Positions 23,396-35,114 of a stretch of DNA of 64,000 nt are shown piece by piece (within the stretch, counting starts at the first letter, position 1; the number at the start of each line of letters is the position of its first letter). The notes beneath the pieces are model-generated. The model did no database searches. It was not told the origin of the DNA and saw nothing but the letters and a program-made list of their open reading frames with translations. The stretch comes from Dasypus novemcinctus (taxonomy: Eukaryota > Chordata > Mammalia > Cingulata > Dasypodidae). The DNA is taken from assembly GCF_030445035.2 (NCBI RefSeq), contig NC_080701.1, positions 21,358,798 through 21,422,797 of the forward strand. The letters are read 5' to 3'. Both the position numbers and the translations under genes were made by a program.

Positions 23396-23540
23396 CCAAC
23401 TGCCCTCTTTCTAGGACATCTTTGAGTATTCTTTGTAGAATTTCCATTCTAATTGGTTCCACTTACTGAAGGGAGGTAGGCGATAGAGATGCCCTAGATA
23501 TGGGGGGTATGTTACAAAAAGGAGGAAAGAAACAATGCTG

Positions 23541-24029
23541 GGGAAGTGGATGTGGCTCAAGTAGTTGGGCACCTGCCTACCACATGGGAGGTCCTGGGTT
23601 CAGTTCCTGGTGCCCACTAAAAGAAGACGAGGGAAGTGGACTTGGCCCAGTGGTTAGGGCATCTGTCTACCACATGGGAGGTCCGCGGTTCAAACCCCAG
23701 ACCTCCTTGACCCGTGTGGAGCTGGCCCACGTACAGCGCTGATGTGTGCAAGGAGTGCCGTGCCACGCAGGGGTGTCCCTGCATGGGTGAGCCCCACACA
23801 CAAGGAGTGCACCCTGTAAGGAGAGCCACCCAGCGCAAAAAAGAAAGTGCAGCCTGCCCAGGAATGGCGCCACACACACGAAGAGCTGACACAACAAGAT
23901 GACACAACAAAAAGAAACACAGATTCCCGTGTCGCTGACAACAACAGAAGTGGACAAAGAAGAACACGCAGCAAATAGACACAGAGAACAGACAAACGGG
24001 GGGGGGGGCTGAGTTGGGGGGAGGGGAGA

Positions 24030-24064
<35 letters not shown>

Positions 24065-24397
24065 ATCTTTAGGAAAAAAAGAAGATGAGCAAGACAGCAA
24101 GCTGATGCAATGGACTGGTGCATCAAGCTGACACAATAAGATGATGCAATGAGGAGACACAGTGAGGAAACACAATGAGAGACATAGGAAGCGGGGAGCG
24201 GAGGTGGCTCAGGCGATTGGGCACCCCCCTCCCAACATGGGAGGTTCCAGGTTCAGTTCCTGGTGCCCCCTGAAAAAAAAAAAAAGAAGACAAGCTGACA
24301 CAGAGAGCACACAATAAACAGACACAGAGAGTAGACAGCGAACCCAGAGAACAAGGGGAGGGGGAGAAATAAATAAAATAAAGTCTTAAAAAAAAAA
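23541..24397 (+). repeat. DAS SINE dimer split by a second DAS
   Basis: The outer sense element has head 1 at 23,541-23,631 and resumes at about 24,090 through head 2 (24,192-24,260) to a poly(A) ending near 24,397. Perfect 15-bp duplications 'aaagaaacaatgctg' flank the whole unit at 23,526-23,540 and 24,398-24,412. So it was one insertion, later interrupted. Confidence 0.93.
23632..24076 (+). repeat. DAS SINE, chimeric type, nested, sense
   Basis: Full-length chimeric DAS inserted in the outer DAS dimer. It has head 'ggttcaaaccccagacctcc', the chimeric body, a G-run at about 23,999-24,008 and a nine-unit AAAT-type tail at 24,029-24,066. Near-perfect duplications 'aaaagaagacgag' (23,619-23,631) and 'aaaagaagatgag' (24,077-24,089) flank it. 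Confidence 0.93.
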
Positions 24398-24412
24398 AAA
24401 GAAACAATGCTG

Positions 24413-25285
24413 AAAACTGTGACTTAGATCAGAGCTACTCAAAAGCAAGATAAGGGGCCTATGCTGGAGTACAAATCAACAGAGTTCCCTTCTTTGAGAC
24501 AGTCTTGCTATGAAAAATGTCAGCTGCAATTAGTGCAATTAGTGATGTAGTTGATTTACATTCTGGCACAAGCTCCTTATCTCATCACAGACTAGTGTGA
24601 CCATCACTGGCAAGAGATGAACAGTTAAAGGGTTTCCCTGCTGCTTGAGCAAACCTGGCCCCCTAATAGGCCGTGGTGATAAAATATATCAGAGTCCAGT
24701 TCTGGAGCCATTTTATAGGCGGGTAAAGGCATTTCAGAGACAATCCAACAGTACCTGACTCAAAGAGCACGGAGCAAATTTTAAAAATATTGTGCTATCA
24801 CCATCATCGTTATCCAGTACAAGGTGACGATGGTAAGTGAGGTGTATGTGAAGAATCTAGAGATTTCCAGCCTAAAGACTGCCCACCTTCATATATTTGG
24901 ACTGTCATGTAGAAGGAAAGCAAACTACTTTTGTATTTATTCATTCAACTAGTATTTTTTTTTTTAATATCCACTGTGTTTCTAGACACTCTTCCAAGCA
25001 CTTGAGAGACAGCTGTGGACAAGACAAATGAGGCCCCAGATCGTGGCTGGGAGTTGGCTATGAGATAATACACAGAACCAAAATAATTTCAGAAGGAACC
25101 AAGACGAGATAAAGTGACAGGGAATGACGGCAGTGTGGGGCTGGGGGTGCTTCCTCAGCAGTGAGGATGCCCTTCCTTCAGGTGGCGAAGCTGGAGTTCC
25201 GGCCTGAATAACAAGAACGTGCAGCCACAGGAAGGGAAATTCAGGCAGAGGGCCGGCCGGGGTCACCCAAGAGGGTAAAAAAAGA
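24413..25285. other. Mostly unique sequence; L2-like piece at 24,930-25,060
   Basis: No gene seen. 'tatttattcattcaactagt' followed by 'cactcttccaagcacttg' and 'ctgtggacaagacaaatga' resembles the common L2/MIR3-type 3' end motif. Confidence 0.4.
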
Positions 25286-25287
25286 GG

Positions 25288-25495
25288 TAGGGGAGCAGAT
25301 GTAGTTCAAGCAGTTGAGCACCTGCTTCCCACATACAAGGTCCCGGGTTCGACCTCCGGAACCTCCTGAAAACAAAACAAACCACAAATGAAAGAGTCAA
25401 CTCCAGGGGACCAATGTGCTCAGTGGTTGAGCACCAGCTTCCCACATACAAGGTCCCGGGTTCGATCCCCGCCCCAGCACCTCAAAAAAAAATTT
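25288..25495 (+). repeat. DAS SINE, short dimer, sense
   Basis: Two near-identical sense tRNA-like heads are present, at 25,288-25,360 and about 25,410-25,480. Each contains 'cacatacaaggtcccgggtt' and is followed by an A-rich linker or tail. The same compact dimer occurs at 30,159. Confidence 0.88.
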
Positions 25496-25548
25496 GGCAG
25501 GTAGATTTTAGCTAAAGATAGAAAGTAAATATCAACAACATCAGGTCG

Positions 25549-27640
25549 TTTTTAAAATAAGCTTTTTATTTTAGGACAGTTTTAGATCTCCAGTAAAGCT
25601 GCTAACATAACACAGAGTTCCAATATACCCCACACCCAGTTTCCCCTATTATTCAGATCTTACATTAATACTCTATATTTGCCACAATTAATGAACCAAA
25701 ACTGATACATTATTATTAAATAAAGCCCACAGTTTATTCAGATTTCCTTAGTTTTTACCTAATATTCTCTTTCTGTTCCAGGATACCACATTACATTTAA
25801 TTGTCACATCTCCTTAGTTTCCTCTTAGCTGTAAGAGTTTCCTGGATTTTCCTGTGTTTTTTATCCTCTTGATGGTTTTGAGGGGTACTGGTCAGGTATT
25901 TTGTAGAATGTCTCTTCAGTGGTGTTTGTCTTGCATTTTCAAATTTTAAAAAAAATTTTTTATGATTAAACTGAGTTTACAAGATTTGGGAAAGAAACCC
26001 ACAGCAGGAAGTGCCACTTTCATCACATAATGGCAACATACCTATGTTCGCCATGACTTATCGCTGTTGATGTCAACCTTATCACGTGTCTGAGGTCATG
26101 TTTGTCAGGTTTCTCTATTCTAAAGTTACCCTCCCTGCGCCACCCCCTTCTTTACTTTACTCTTTGGAAGGAAGTCTCTATGCACAGCCCACCCTACAGG
26201 AGTGGAGTTGGGTACCACCTGTTTGAGGGAGGAGTAGCCAAATAAATTATTTGCAATTCTTTATGGGAGATACGTCTCTTTTCCCTCATTTATTTATTCG
26301 AGCATTTTTTTATATTCGTATGGACTCACAGGTATTTATTTGACACTTTGGGTTACAGTCTAACACTATTTTATTGCTCAAATCGTTCCCGCTTTGGCCA
26401 TTGGGAGCTCTTCCGGTTGACTCCCGTATCCCTTTGCTACATCTCCATGGTTGCGGGCTTTGTTAGTTTGTCTGTTTTGAACACTTCTTTGCTTCCTGAT
26501 AACTTCAAGAGGTTCCAGGGTCATTCTGTGTATTTCCTGCTCTAGTCCTAGAATCCGCCATTTCTCCAAGTAGCTCTGCTTCCTTTTCTTGCAGAATGGA
26601 TTAAAAACCAAGATCTGCTCATTGCTACTGGAGTCTCATTGCTTCTCCAGTCTCATTGGAGACTGGAGTCTCATTGCAGTCCTCTCAGCTGAAAGAGAGA
26701 GGAAATCTATGTATATACACTAATGCATGACTATACACATCTGTAAACATTTCTTCAGGTAAGCATCTGAATCTATCTTAAGCTCAGCATGAGTTAATAC
26801 TGATATCTTCAACTTCAGTCCATTACCACATGGATCATTATAGATTCCTCTCCTGGCTTAGCTCTAACTTCCCACTCCAACAATTAGAAAACTGTCTCCC
26901 ACCATCCGCCATCCATCTGTTTAATTGTTCAGTTCCAATACACATGTATAGTAGCACTAGAATTATTAACACAACGGGAAACTTTACCAACCAGATTGCA
27001 GTGCTTTCGTACAGCCTTTAGACTTAAGAGACTCGTTTCCAAAGTTATGTAGGTTCACAGTTCTCCCCCGAGCACCCCTTCAGTGGGATTGTTTCATTTG
27101 TTCGTAATACAATTAGATTGCTTTGTCATAGTCTGTTTCCCATCCTGGGACCCTGCCATCTCCTAAATGACCTTTTTTTTTATAGCATTTTTTACACCCC
27201 ACCCCTTGTGGCTTTTTGTGTGCTGTCTGTTCTCTGTGTCCATTCATTGTGTGTTCTTCTGTGTCTGTATTTATTTATTTTATTTCCCCTCCCTCATTAC
27301 AGCTTGCTTGCTGTTGGCTCTCTGTGTCCATTCGCTGCGCACTCTTCTGTGTTTTTACTTGTCTCCTTTTTGTTGCGTCACCTTGCTGAGTTGGCTCTCC
27401 ACGGCACGTGCGGGCTGGGCTGCTCTCCGCAGCGTGCGGGCGAGCCTGCCTTCACAAGGAGGCCCCGGGACGCCAACCCAGGGCCTCCCATATGGCATTG
27501 AGCCCTAGCCGCTTCCCCTAAATGACTTTTTACACTTTGCACATATTAAAGTTCACTGATTGTACTATGACGTTCTTGGGTTTTAACAAATGCACAGTGT
27601 CATGTGCCCACCATTACGGTATCACACAGAACAGTTTCAC
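25549..27640 (-). mobile_element. Old L1M 3' UTR, long, with a DAS insert
   Basis: About 2 kb of reversed L1M 3' UTR in correct order: 'tttttattttaggacagttt', 'ccttatcacgtgtctgag', 'tctttggaaggaagtctc', 'tttggccattgggagctct', 'tgcacagtgtcatgtgccc'. A DAS SINE interrupts it at 27,172-27,518. It is ancient and non-coding. Confidence 0.75.
27172..27518 (-). repeat. DAS SINE, antisense, inserted in L1
   Basis: The T-rich tail begins at the left and the body contains two 'tctgtgtccattc' blocks. The head reads 'aggaggccccgggac' and ends 'ccgcttccc'. 'cctaaatgac' duplications flank it on both sides. Confidence 0.82.
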
Positions 27641-27644
27641 TAAT

Positions 27645-30155
27645 AAAGCTTAGTGGAGAGTAACACCTGGGGAAGGAAAAGGAGAGGAAGCAAGATTGGG
27701 CAGGAGAGCCTGGGGTGCAGACCTGACAAAGCCCGTGCCAAAGCAAAAAATCGCCCCTTAGAGGAGCACCATGTTGGGCAGAAACGAGCAGGTCTTTCTA
27801 CAACCACCTTGCTCCGTCTTTGGCTGGGGACAGCCGGGGAAGACGTGCTCTCAGCTCAAGAACGGAGGCAGGCCCTGGTGGCACTAACACGTGCAGGTGA
27901 TCAGCTAGCCACATTCCTTCAAGAGGAGCTGCAAACGTGTCCGCCTGAGATGACTTCCAAAAGTCCACGTGGAGGTTGTCTTGGCGTTGGTCAGGAACGC
28001 TGAGCAGAGGACTCCTGCGTTAGGGGAGATCTGAGGCCAGATGGTGCCATCGTTCCCTTCCAGCTCTGGGGCCCCAGGACTGCCCTTTGGCTGCTCTGTC
28101 CAGGGGACTCAGGCAGGCCATTTCTCACATTCTTGCCCCGACACATCTGATGCCCTGTCCTTGAGGTGGGGTCAGAACTCCCTCCTTTTCCAGGGACCTT
28201 TCATTGAGCAGCAGGAGTCTATGGCCCCCACTTCTGCTCCCTTCACTACTTTAGATCACAAATGATTTTTTAAAACATGGTACTATTGGCGATGTGGATC
28301 CCTACACAGATAAAGAGCTTGTGATGACAGGAAAGTGAACAATTCAAAGCTAAGACTAACACAAATCAAATCCTGATCTAAAGGGCCTCCTCCTTAGAAG
28401 GTGGAAAAAGCAAAACAGCAGCATTCCCTGCTGGTTTGGGCATATACTGCTCCAGGTCAGGCGTGATAGTTTTCTTTCCTTCTATCCTAAATCCCGTGCC
28501 CGTGGATGCCCCTGATTTTTATCTGGGTGCCCAGTTGTTGCAGGGCTATTCGCGTCTTTCTCTGCAGGAAGGTGGAAAACTTCAGACTCCGTGAAGAAAG
28601 AGCAGCTCTGATGTTTGCTCTACCTGCACTTGTACTTCCTTTTATTTAACTTACAAGGTTAAAAACCAGAGCTTGGCAGCTCTGCCTGGCTCATGAATGT
28701 CCTAAGTTATAAAAAATCTCTATGTGACCTCTTCAGGACAGTCGTAACTTCCAAGCCCCGACCTTCAAAAAATTTACTTTGTCTTTCTTTAGAGATTTCC
28801 TTTAAACGTTTGCTTCTGCGTTGTAGCATTTTTCACCTCCATAATTTGTTTTGCCCAAAGAATGTAGCATTTTTATTTATATAAATATATAAATATTCAT
28901 GCTGCTATTTTTATACAATGAACCACGCGTGCTGCTTTTAATTCCAAAGGCTCTCAAATTAAAGAGCTTCCTTTAACCCAGGCACTCAGGGTTCTTGCCA
29001 GCCTTCTGGTTTTTCAGCCTGCTTTGTCGTTTCTTGCTGGAATGGCTCAAGTAGGAACCTGCTGGGTTAGTGAGTGGAAAGCACTGGTGGATAAACTCCC
29101 TGTGCCCTCCCACGCCCAGGACAGGAAGTGGGATTGGAATCCATGTTTAAATGCCCCAAGGTTGTTCTAGATCACCAGATTTAGAGGAGACCCAACAAAA
29201 GCACTAAAAGTTAATAATTCAAGAAGGCACTTGTGGTTACTGAGTCCAGGATATCTGAATTATAGGTAGGTTCTGTCTCTAAAAACAATGCCAGGACACA
29301 CACACAAAATAGACTGCTTAAAAAAAAAAATCAATAAAAGCACACAAAGGACACAATGTCCCTGAATCACAGAGGGATAGAAATGACAAGTAAATGAAAC
29401 AAAAAAAAAACAAAAGGCTTTAGAGAAAAATAGCTTGCTTTCATTCTTCTTCCTAAGAAGACAGACTGAATGAAATTTTTAACTTGGCAGCTGTTTCCAC
29501 AGTAGGAAAGCTGGGCCACAAACCTGAAGCACTAGCTTTTTTCTGGAAACCCCTACTTATTATAGGTGACAGTTGTATCACCTTAAAACAAGAAGAAAGA
29601 CTTTTTTATGGCCAGTATTTGGTTTTGCTAACATAAACTGTTAGAGGGCAGACAGACATAGTGGCTGGTGGAATCAGAGATTTCTGAGAAACGGCTTTAA
29701 ACAAAAGGTACTTGGCTGGAAAGTTGCACTGAAAACTTACCTTGCAAGTAAGCATGTGACTTTCACCTGACTTAATTTTTTCTAGTCCCAAGGGTTCTAC
29801 AGCCAGAGAAAAGAGAAAAGGAACTGATCTTGGTTGATTGCCAAGTCCACTAGTCAGTATAAATTGACAACAAATTCAAAAACAAAACACCAAAAATAAT
29901 TCCTTTCTTTGACACTGAGTATAGCAGGAATGGATTTTAAAGCAAAAAATATATATATTTTTTCTAATAAAAATAACAGATATGTAATCTTGTATTTGGA
30001 GTAAGTTTGGATAAAGGAAATAATTACAAGGAAAGAGCAAAGGACCAGGTGTGAGTAGGGAAATCTGATTCCTGGGGGCAGCTGTACCCTGTCCCTGCAG
30101 CCTTGGCTAAGACTCTACCAAATTGGGGCCTAAATTTACCCATTTAAAAATAAAA
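27645..30155. other. Longest unique stretch, no gene recognised
   Basis: About 2.5 kb almost free of recognisable repeats. A GC-richer left part (27,650-28,260) carries a 116-codon plus-strand frame with no domain. The right part is AT-rich. No exon with convincing splice sites and a known product was found. It could be intron or intergenic DNA, with possible conserved non-coding elements that the eye cannot detect. Confidence 0.4.
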
Positions 30156-30158
30156 AGG

Positions 30159-30378
30159 TGGGAGCGGATGTGGCTCAAGCAGTTGAGCTCCCACCTCCCC
30201 CATGCGAGGTCCTGGATTCGGTTCCGGTGCTTCCTGAAAAAACAGAAACAAAACAACAAGCATAAACAAATGATAAAACCAACTCAGGGAAGCCAGTGTG
30301 GCTCAGGGGTTGAGCGCCAGCTTTCCTGTATGTGAGGTCCCAGGTTCAATCCCCAGTCCCCGGTAACTCAAAAGAAAA
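30159..30378 (+). repeat. DAS SINE, short dimer, sense
   Basis: First head is 'gggagcggatgtggctcaag' with 'ggattcggttccggtgc'. An A/C-rich linker follows, then a second head 'ccagtgtggctcaggggttg' with 'ggttcaatccccagtcc'. It ends in an A-rich tail. Confidence 0.9.
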
Positions 30379-30484
30379 GGTGGAACTATATGACCTCCAA
30401 AGGCCCTTCTGGCTCTGTTCTATGAATTGATCTTTTCATTTTGATTTTTTGTTATATTTAGGTGGGGCCAAAACAATGAGGTGA

Positions 30485-31575
30485 GATGAGGTGAGGTATG
30501 AATTTGTGAGAGTCATCTTGAGTCTGGTGGGAACTCTCACTTCACCCCACCAACATTTTTGCAATAAGGAAATCAGATTAAGACAGACATCATATCCTGA
30601 GACTAATGAAAACGAGAACACAACTACTCAAAATTTACGGGCTACAGAGAGGGATATTATAGCCCTAAATGTCTATATTAAAAAAGAAGAAAGAGCTAAA
30701 CTCAAAGATTTAACTAAACAACTAGAGAAACTAGAAAAAGAACAGAAAACCAATCCAAAGTAAGCAGAAGGAAAGAAATAAGAAAGATTAGAGGAGAAGT
30801 AAATGAAATGGAGAACAACAACAACAACAAAAAAAAAAAATAGAGAAAATCAACAAAACCAAAAGCTGGTTCTTTGAGAAGATCAATAAAATTGACAAAC
30901 CTCTAGCTAGACTAACAAAGAAGAAAAGAGGGAAGATGCAAATAAATACAATCAGAAATGAAAGGGGGACCATTACAACTGATCTCACAGAAATAAAAAG
31001 AATCATAAGAGGATATTATGGGAAACTGTATGTCAACAAATTAGACAACCTAGATGAAATGGACAAATTCCTAGAAATGCACAACCAACCTACACTGACT
31101 CTATTAGAAATACAAGAACTTAACAAACCAATCACGTTTAAAGAGATTGAATCTGTCATCAAAAATCTCCGACCAAAGAAAAGTCCAGGACCCTATGGTA
31201 TCACAGGTGAATTCTACTAAGTATTTTGAAAAGAATTTAACACTGGTTTTGTTTAAATTCTTCCAAAAAATTGAAGAGGAGGGAAAATTACCCAACACAT
31301 TTATGATGCCAACGTCACCCTAATTCCAAAGCCAAATAAAGATAATACAAGAAAAGGAAATGACAGATCGATCTCTCTAATGAACATAGATGCAAAAATT
31401 CTCAACAAAATATCTGCAAATTGAATCCAACAACGTATTAAAAAACTTACACATCATGAACAAGTGAGATTTATTCCTGGTATGCAAGGCTGGTTCAACA
31501 TAAGAAAATCAATCACCGTAATACACTACATTAACAAATTGAAGGAAAAGGCAGACATCAAGGTATGCATTTTGG
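30485..31575 (+). mobile_element. L1 ORF2 fragment, plus strand
   Basis: Sense L1 ORF2 sequence spans the region just before and into the reverse transcriptase. Open pieces at 30,491-30,763 ('KKEERAKLKDLTKQLEKLEK') and 30,936-31,220 ('IRNERGTITTDLTEIKRIIR', ending 'KKSPGPYGITGEFY') match the family. RT palm sequence continues in broken form to about 31,575. The reading frame is disrupted, so the copy is dead and older than the 12-16 kb element. Confidence 0.85.
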
Positions 31576-31579
31576 TAAA

Positions 31580-32040
31580 TATTTGATAAATGCATGAATG
31601 AATGACCCAACACAGTCTCGAGGAAGTAGAGAAAGGAAATGTTCAATCAGAGGAAGTTTATTTGGGCTGGGGGCATAGATTTGCTTGGCAGCGATGGTTG
31701 TGGGGACAGTTTTATGGACAGATTTGGCTGGTGCTGAGCCTCAGGATTTTTATTTTCCTTTTCCTTTCAGGACTAAAACCTTAAGTCACTGCCCAGCTGC
31801 CAGCTGATATATGCTGTATCCAAACCCAGGATACAAGATGCAGGTTTCCAGCAAAGCAGTGGGGTCCTCTGGCATTTCTGAGGTAAATCAGCCAGGGGAG
31901 AGAGACCTGAAAACTTAAACAGAAAAAGAAAGCCAGAGAAATTCAAATGGAAAGGAGCAAAAGGGATGAGCTGAAAGGAAGAGATGCATACATTAATGAA
32001 TGGTGTCATCGATAAACTGTCATGGATAGAAGGCTTTTTG
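31580..32040. other. Unique-looking sequence, no gene seen
   Basis: Sits between two L1 pieces. No exon was recognised. Confidence 0.3.
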
Positions 32041-32530
32041 TTTTCCCTTTGAACTTTTTATTCTGAAATAATTTCAAATCTAGAGAACAACTGCAAAATA
32101 ACACAAGACCAATACTGAGAAGTTCGACATAAGCCCGCCCCTGCCAGATACCCAGATCCACCAATTCTAATGTTGTGACACACGTGCCGTATCATTCTGT
32201 CCATCTATCTAACCATCTTCCAATCCGTCTGTCTATCTATGTATCTATCCATTTTCTAAACATTTGAGGGTAGGTTGCCTATATCATACTCCTCGAAACA
32301 TAATACTTTCATGTACATTTCCTAAGAATAAGGATATTCACGTATGTAACCCCCTTAAGTACAGCTATCAAGGTCAAGAAATTTAACATTGATATAAACC
32401 TTCAGGCTATGTTCCAATTTTTTCATATGACCTAATAACGTCCTTTTGGGCCTTTTCTCCTCCATTATTAGATTCAGTCCAGGATCACGTATTGCATTTA
32501 AATGTCAATTGCCTCTTTAGTTGCTCTTTT
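32040..32530 (-). mobile_element. L1 3' UTR fragment, minus strand
   Basis: 'tttttattctgaaataattt' opens a reversed L1 3' end that parallels 930-1,500 almost phrase by phrase ('ccatgtacatttccta', 'agaaatttaacattgatata'). The plus-strand L1 ORF2 fragments lie on both sides of it. Confidence 0.7.
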
Positions 32531-32559
32531 TAAAAAAATGTGGGAACATATATACAGAG

Positions 32560-33250
32560 AAAAATAATAATGTTCATGGATTGGGAGTCTCGATATTCTC
32601 CCTGAATTGGTAAAAAGATTCAATGCAATCCCTATGAAAATCGTAACTGAAATTTTTTTAAGATTTATTTATTTATTTATTTATTTATTTATTTCCCCCC
32701 CCTTCTCCCACCCTGCTGTTTTTGCTGTCTGTGTTGTCTTCTCTTCTCATTTTTTCTCCTCTAGGATTCACTGGGATTCAATCCTGCAGACCTCTGATGT
32801 GGAGAGAGGTTCCCTGTCAATTGCGCCACCTCAGTTCCTGGTCTCTGCTGCACTTCACCTTGACTCTCCCCTTGTCTCTCTTTTGATGCGTCATCATCTT
32901 GCTGCATGACTCACTTGCGCAGGGCACTGGCTCACCACGTGGGCACTTGTGCTGGCACTCACACGGCACTGGCTTGCTACATGGGCATGCTTTCTCTTCT
33001 TCTTTTTCACCAGGAGGCCCCAGGGATCGAACCCAGGCCCTCCCATTTGGTAGGTGGAAGCTCTATCACTTGAGCCACATTTGCTTCCCCCTAACTGATT
33101 TTTACGGAAGAATTGATAAGCTTATTTTAAGATTTATATGGAAAACAAAGGACGTATAATAGCCAAAACTATTTTTAAAAAAGAAAAACAATGTTTGAGC
33201 ACTTACACTACCTGATTTCAAGAACAACATGTGACTCTGAAGTAATGAAC
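32560..33250 (+). mobile_element. L1 ORF2 fragment split by a DAS SINE
   Basis: Sense ORF2 from the thumb region ('aagattcaatgcaatcccta', coding FNAIPMKI) runs to about 32,655. It resumes after the SINE at about 33,092 with 'aagatttatatggaaaac' (coding RFIWKTK). It may belong to the same original element as 30,485-31,575, with a large central loss. Confidence 0.75.
32655..33091 (-). repeat. DAS SINE, second dimer type, antisense
   Basis: A left TTTA-repeat tail leads to 'ctctaggattcactgggatt', 'ttccctgtcaattgcgccac', and a final head 'gggatcgaacccaggcc' ending 'gagccacatttgcttccc'. Short 'taactga' repeats mark the insertion into L1 ORF2. Confidence 0.88.
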
Positions 33251-33494
33251 CAATTTTTATCTTTTGGGTTATAAATTGTAATTTCATAAAGACAGGAAAT
33301 GATACAGCTCTGAGATAAGCATGTAAGTCAAAGTGATGACTTCAAAGGATAATTCTCATTTGTACATAATTCTCTGGCATGATTGCTGAAAAAAAAAATC
33401 CATGTCAAAACAGGTTTTGCAATCAGACAGAACTGGATTTATATCCTGGATACACCACTTTCCCCTCATTGTAAAATGTGGTGTACAGTGTAAG
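33251..33494. other. Unique sequence, no gene seen
   Basis: No exon or repeat was recognised. Confidence 0.3.
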
Positions 33495-33715
33495 GAATGA
33501 GACAATACAGCATAGAAGCGAAGTTGTGGACTGTCCCATTTTCTAGCTGCGTGGCCTTGGGCACGTTCAACCTTCCTTCTGCTTCACTTTGCTCATTTGC
33601 CAATCAAGGATACCAAAAGTGCCTCTTCATGGGGTCGTGGTGAGCATTGCATAAATCGATAAATCTAAAGCACTTAGAGTCTGGCACAGAAAAGGTGCTC
33701 AATAAATATTACCTA
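33495..33715 (+). repeat. MIR, sense
   Basis: Follows MIR order: 'acagcatagaagcgaagttg', 'ctagctgcgtggccttggg', 'ctttgctcatttgccaatca' and a terminal 'aggtgctcaataaatatta'. Confidence 0.75.
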
Positions 33716-34003
33716 CTCTTGCTTTCCCGGTGTTGTTATGAGGACTTTAAGGTCGTCATTTTTGTCAACCACCAAGCACAGTCCCTAGAAGCCAATAAAT
33801 GTCAGTTTCCATCTCTCTCCAGGAACTTAGTAGTGTCTGGGAGTATATGCTTGCAGTGTACTTTGCGATCTTGAATTTCAACTTTTTCGATTTTTTTTAC
33901 CATTCTTTCAATGTTCAAAAAAATACCTGATAGACAGAATTTATAATGCAGAAATGGAAACCTTAAAGCTGGATGTCAAATACTACTGCAAAGAAACGGT
34001 ACC

Positions 34004-34456
34004 TGTTAGAGAAAAATGGCGCTCCCTGGGACACGGAGACAGGCTTGCAGACAGGCAGGAGTTTACTGGGAAGCTCTCCCAATGGAGAGGGTCTGAAGGT
34101 TAGACCAGCCGGTGGAAGTGCAGACGTGAATTGATACAGGGCATCAAGAGGCAGAAAACGTTCGGAGGGGAGGGGGTTAGACTGAGTATAGCCTCTGGTT
34201 AATAAGGGGTTGTAAAAGTGAATTCTTCCCTTGCTCGGCTTGGGGGTAGTAGGCTGGGAGGCCGGGTATTCTCGGAATGCAGGGGCTCTGGAAGGGGTGG
34301 GTGCTTATCTGCTCCATTCCCACTGTGATAAGTCTTATCCTCGGGGGGAAATTCGCTGTTCTCCGCACATAGGCATCTTGCTCAATCCATCGGAATGGAG
34401 TCACAGCCTTACGACCTCTTGACCACTGCAAACCTTGTAAGCACGGGGCTCTAACA
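34004..34456 (-). mobile_element. Solo LTR, ERV1-like
   Basis: A 453-bp unit whose plus-strand ends are 'tgttagaga' and 'ctctaaca', forming the terminal inverted TG...CA. On the minus strand it ends with 'cctgtctccgtgtcccagg', typical of class I LTR R-U5. Flanking 5-bp sequences 'gtacc' and 'ctacc' agree at four positions. No internal retroviral genes adjoin it, so it is a solo LTR fossil. It looks younger than the MLT1-like LTRs. Confidence 0.72.
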
Positions 34457-34459
34457 CTA

Positions 34460-35110
34460 CCAGATGCAATAGCCAGGGGTGTCCCTGCGCTCTGCTATGA
34501 GGAGGTGGACTCAGCTGTGAGGGTGGTTTGAGTCCCAGAGCGACACCACGTGCTCGGCCAGGAGAAGGCAGGTGACAGCCGTGTTGCCCACAGCCTACAG
34601 CTGGCCTCAGAGTGCACAACTCCAGGACCACGGCAGGCGGCCGAAGGTGTTCACAGAGCACAAACCGGGGAGCCCTGGGGACACTTGCGGATTTTCATTA
34701 GGGATGTCGAGGTTAGTTGTTTAATTTATTACAATATACAAAAGCGAGCCGGATTTTAAACCAAGGGACACAAAGCAGAAACCTTGCAGGCAGCCTCTGG
34801 GCTGTTCCTCCGGTGGAGGTCTGCAGCAGGTCTCTGGGACGGGGAACCAGATCTTGGTTCCGCTCATGAGAAGGACACATCGTCACATGTCGTGGGCTGG
34901 GTAGGAGGGTCGGGGTCACAGGTTTATGTTGGGTATTTTTCCAGAAAAGAAGAGACTCCCCTTCTCCAAGCAGCAACAGCAGTGAACAACAGAGCGTCTC
35001 AACACCGCCGAGATGCCCTCCGGGCCTCACCTAGACCACCTCTTGTGGCTATTTTGCAGAGCGCTTGATTCCCTCTTTGTCCTGGTTTCTGTGCCTCACA
35101 ATAGGGTGTG
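34460..35110. other. Unique sequence, no gene seen
   Basis: Moderately GC-rich. Short frames have no recognisable product. Confidence 0.35.
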
Positions 35111-35114
35111 GAGT

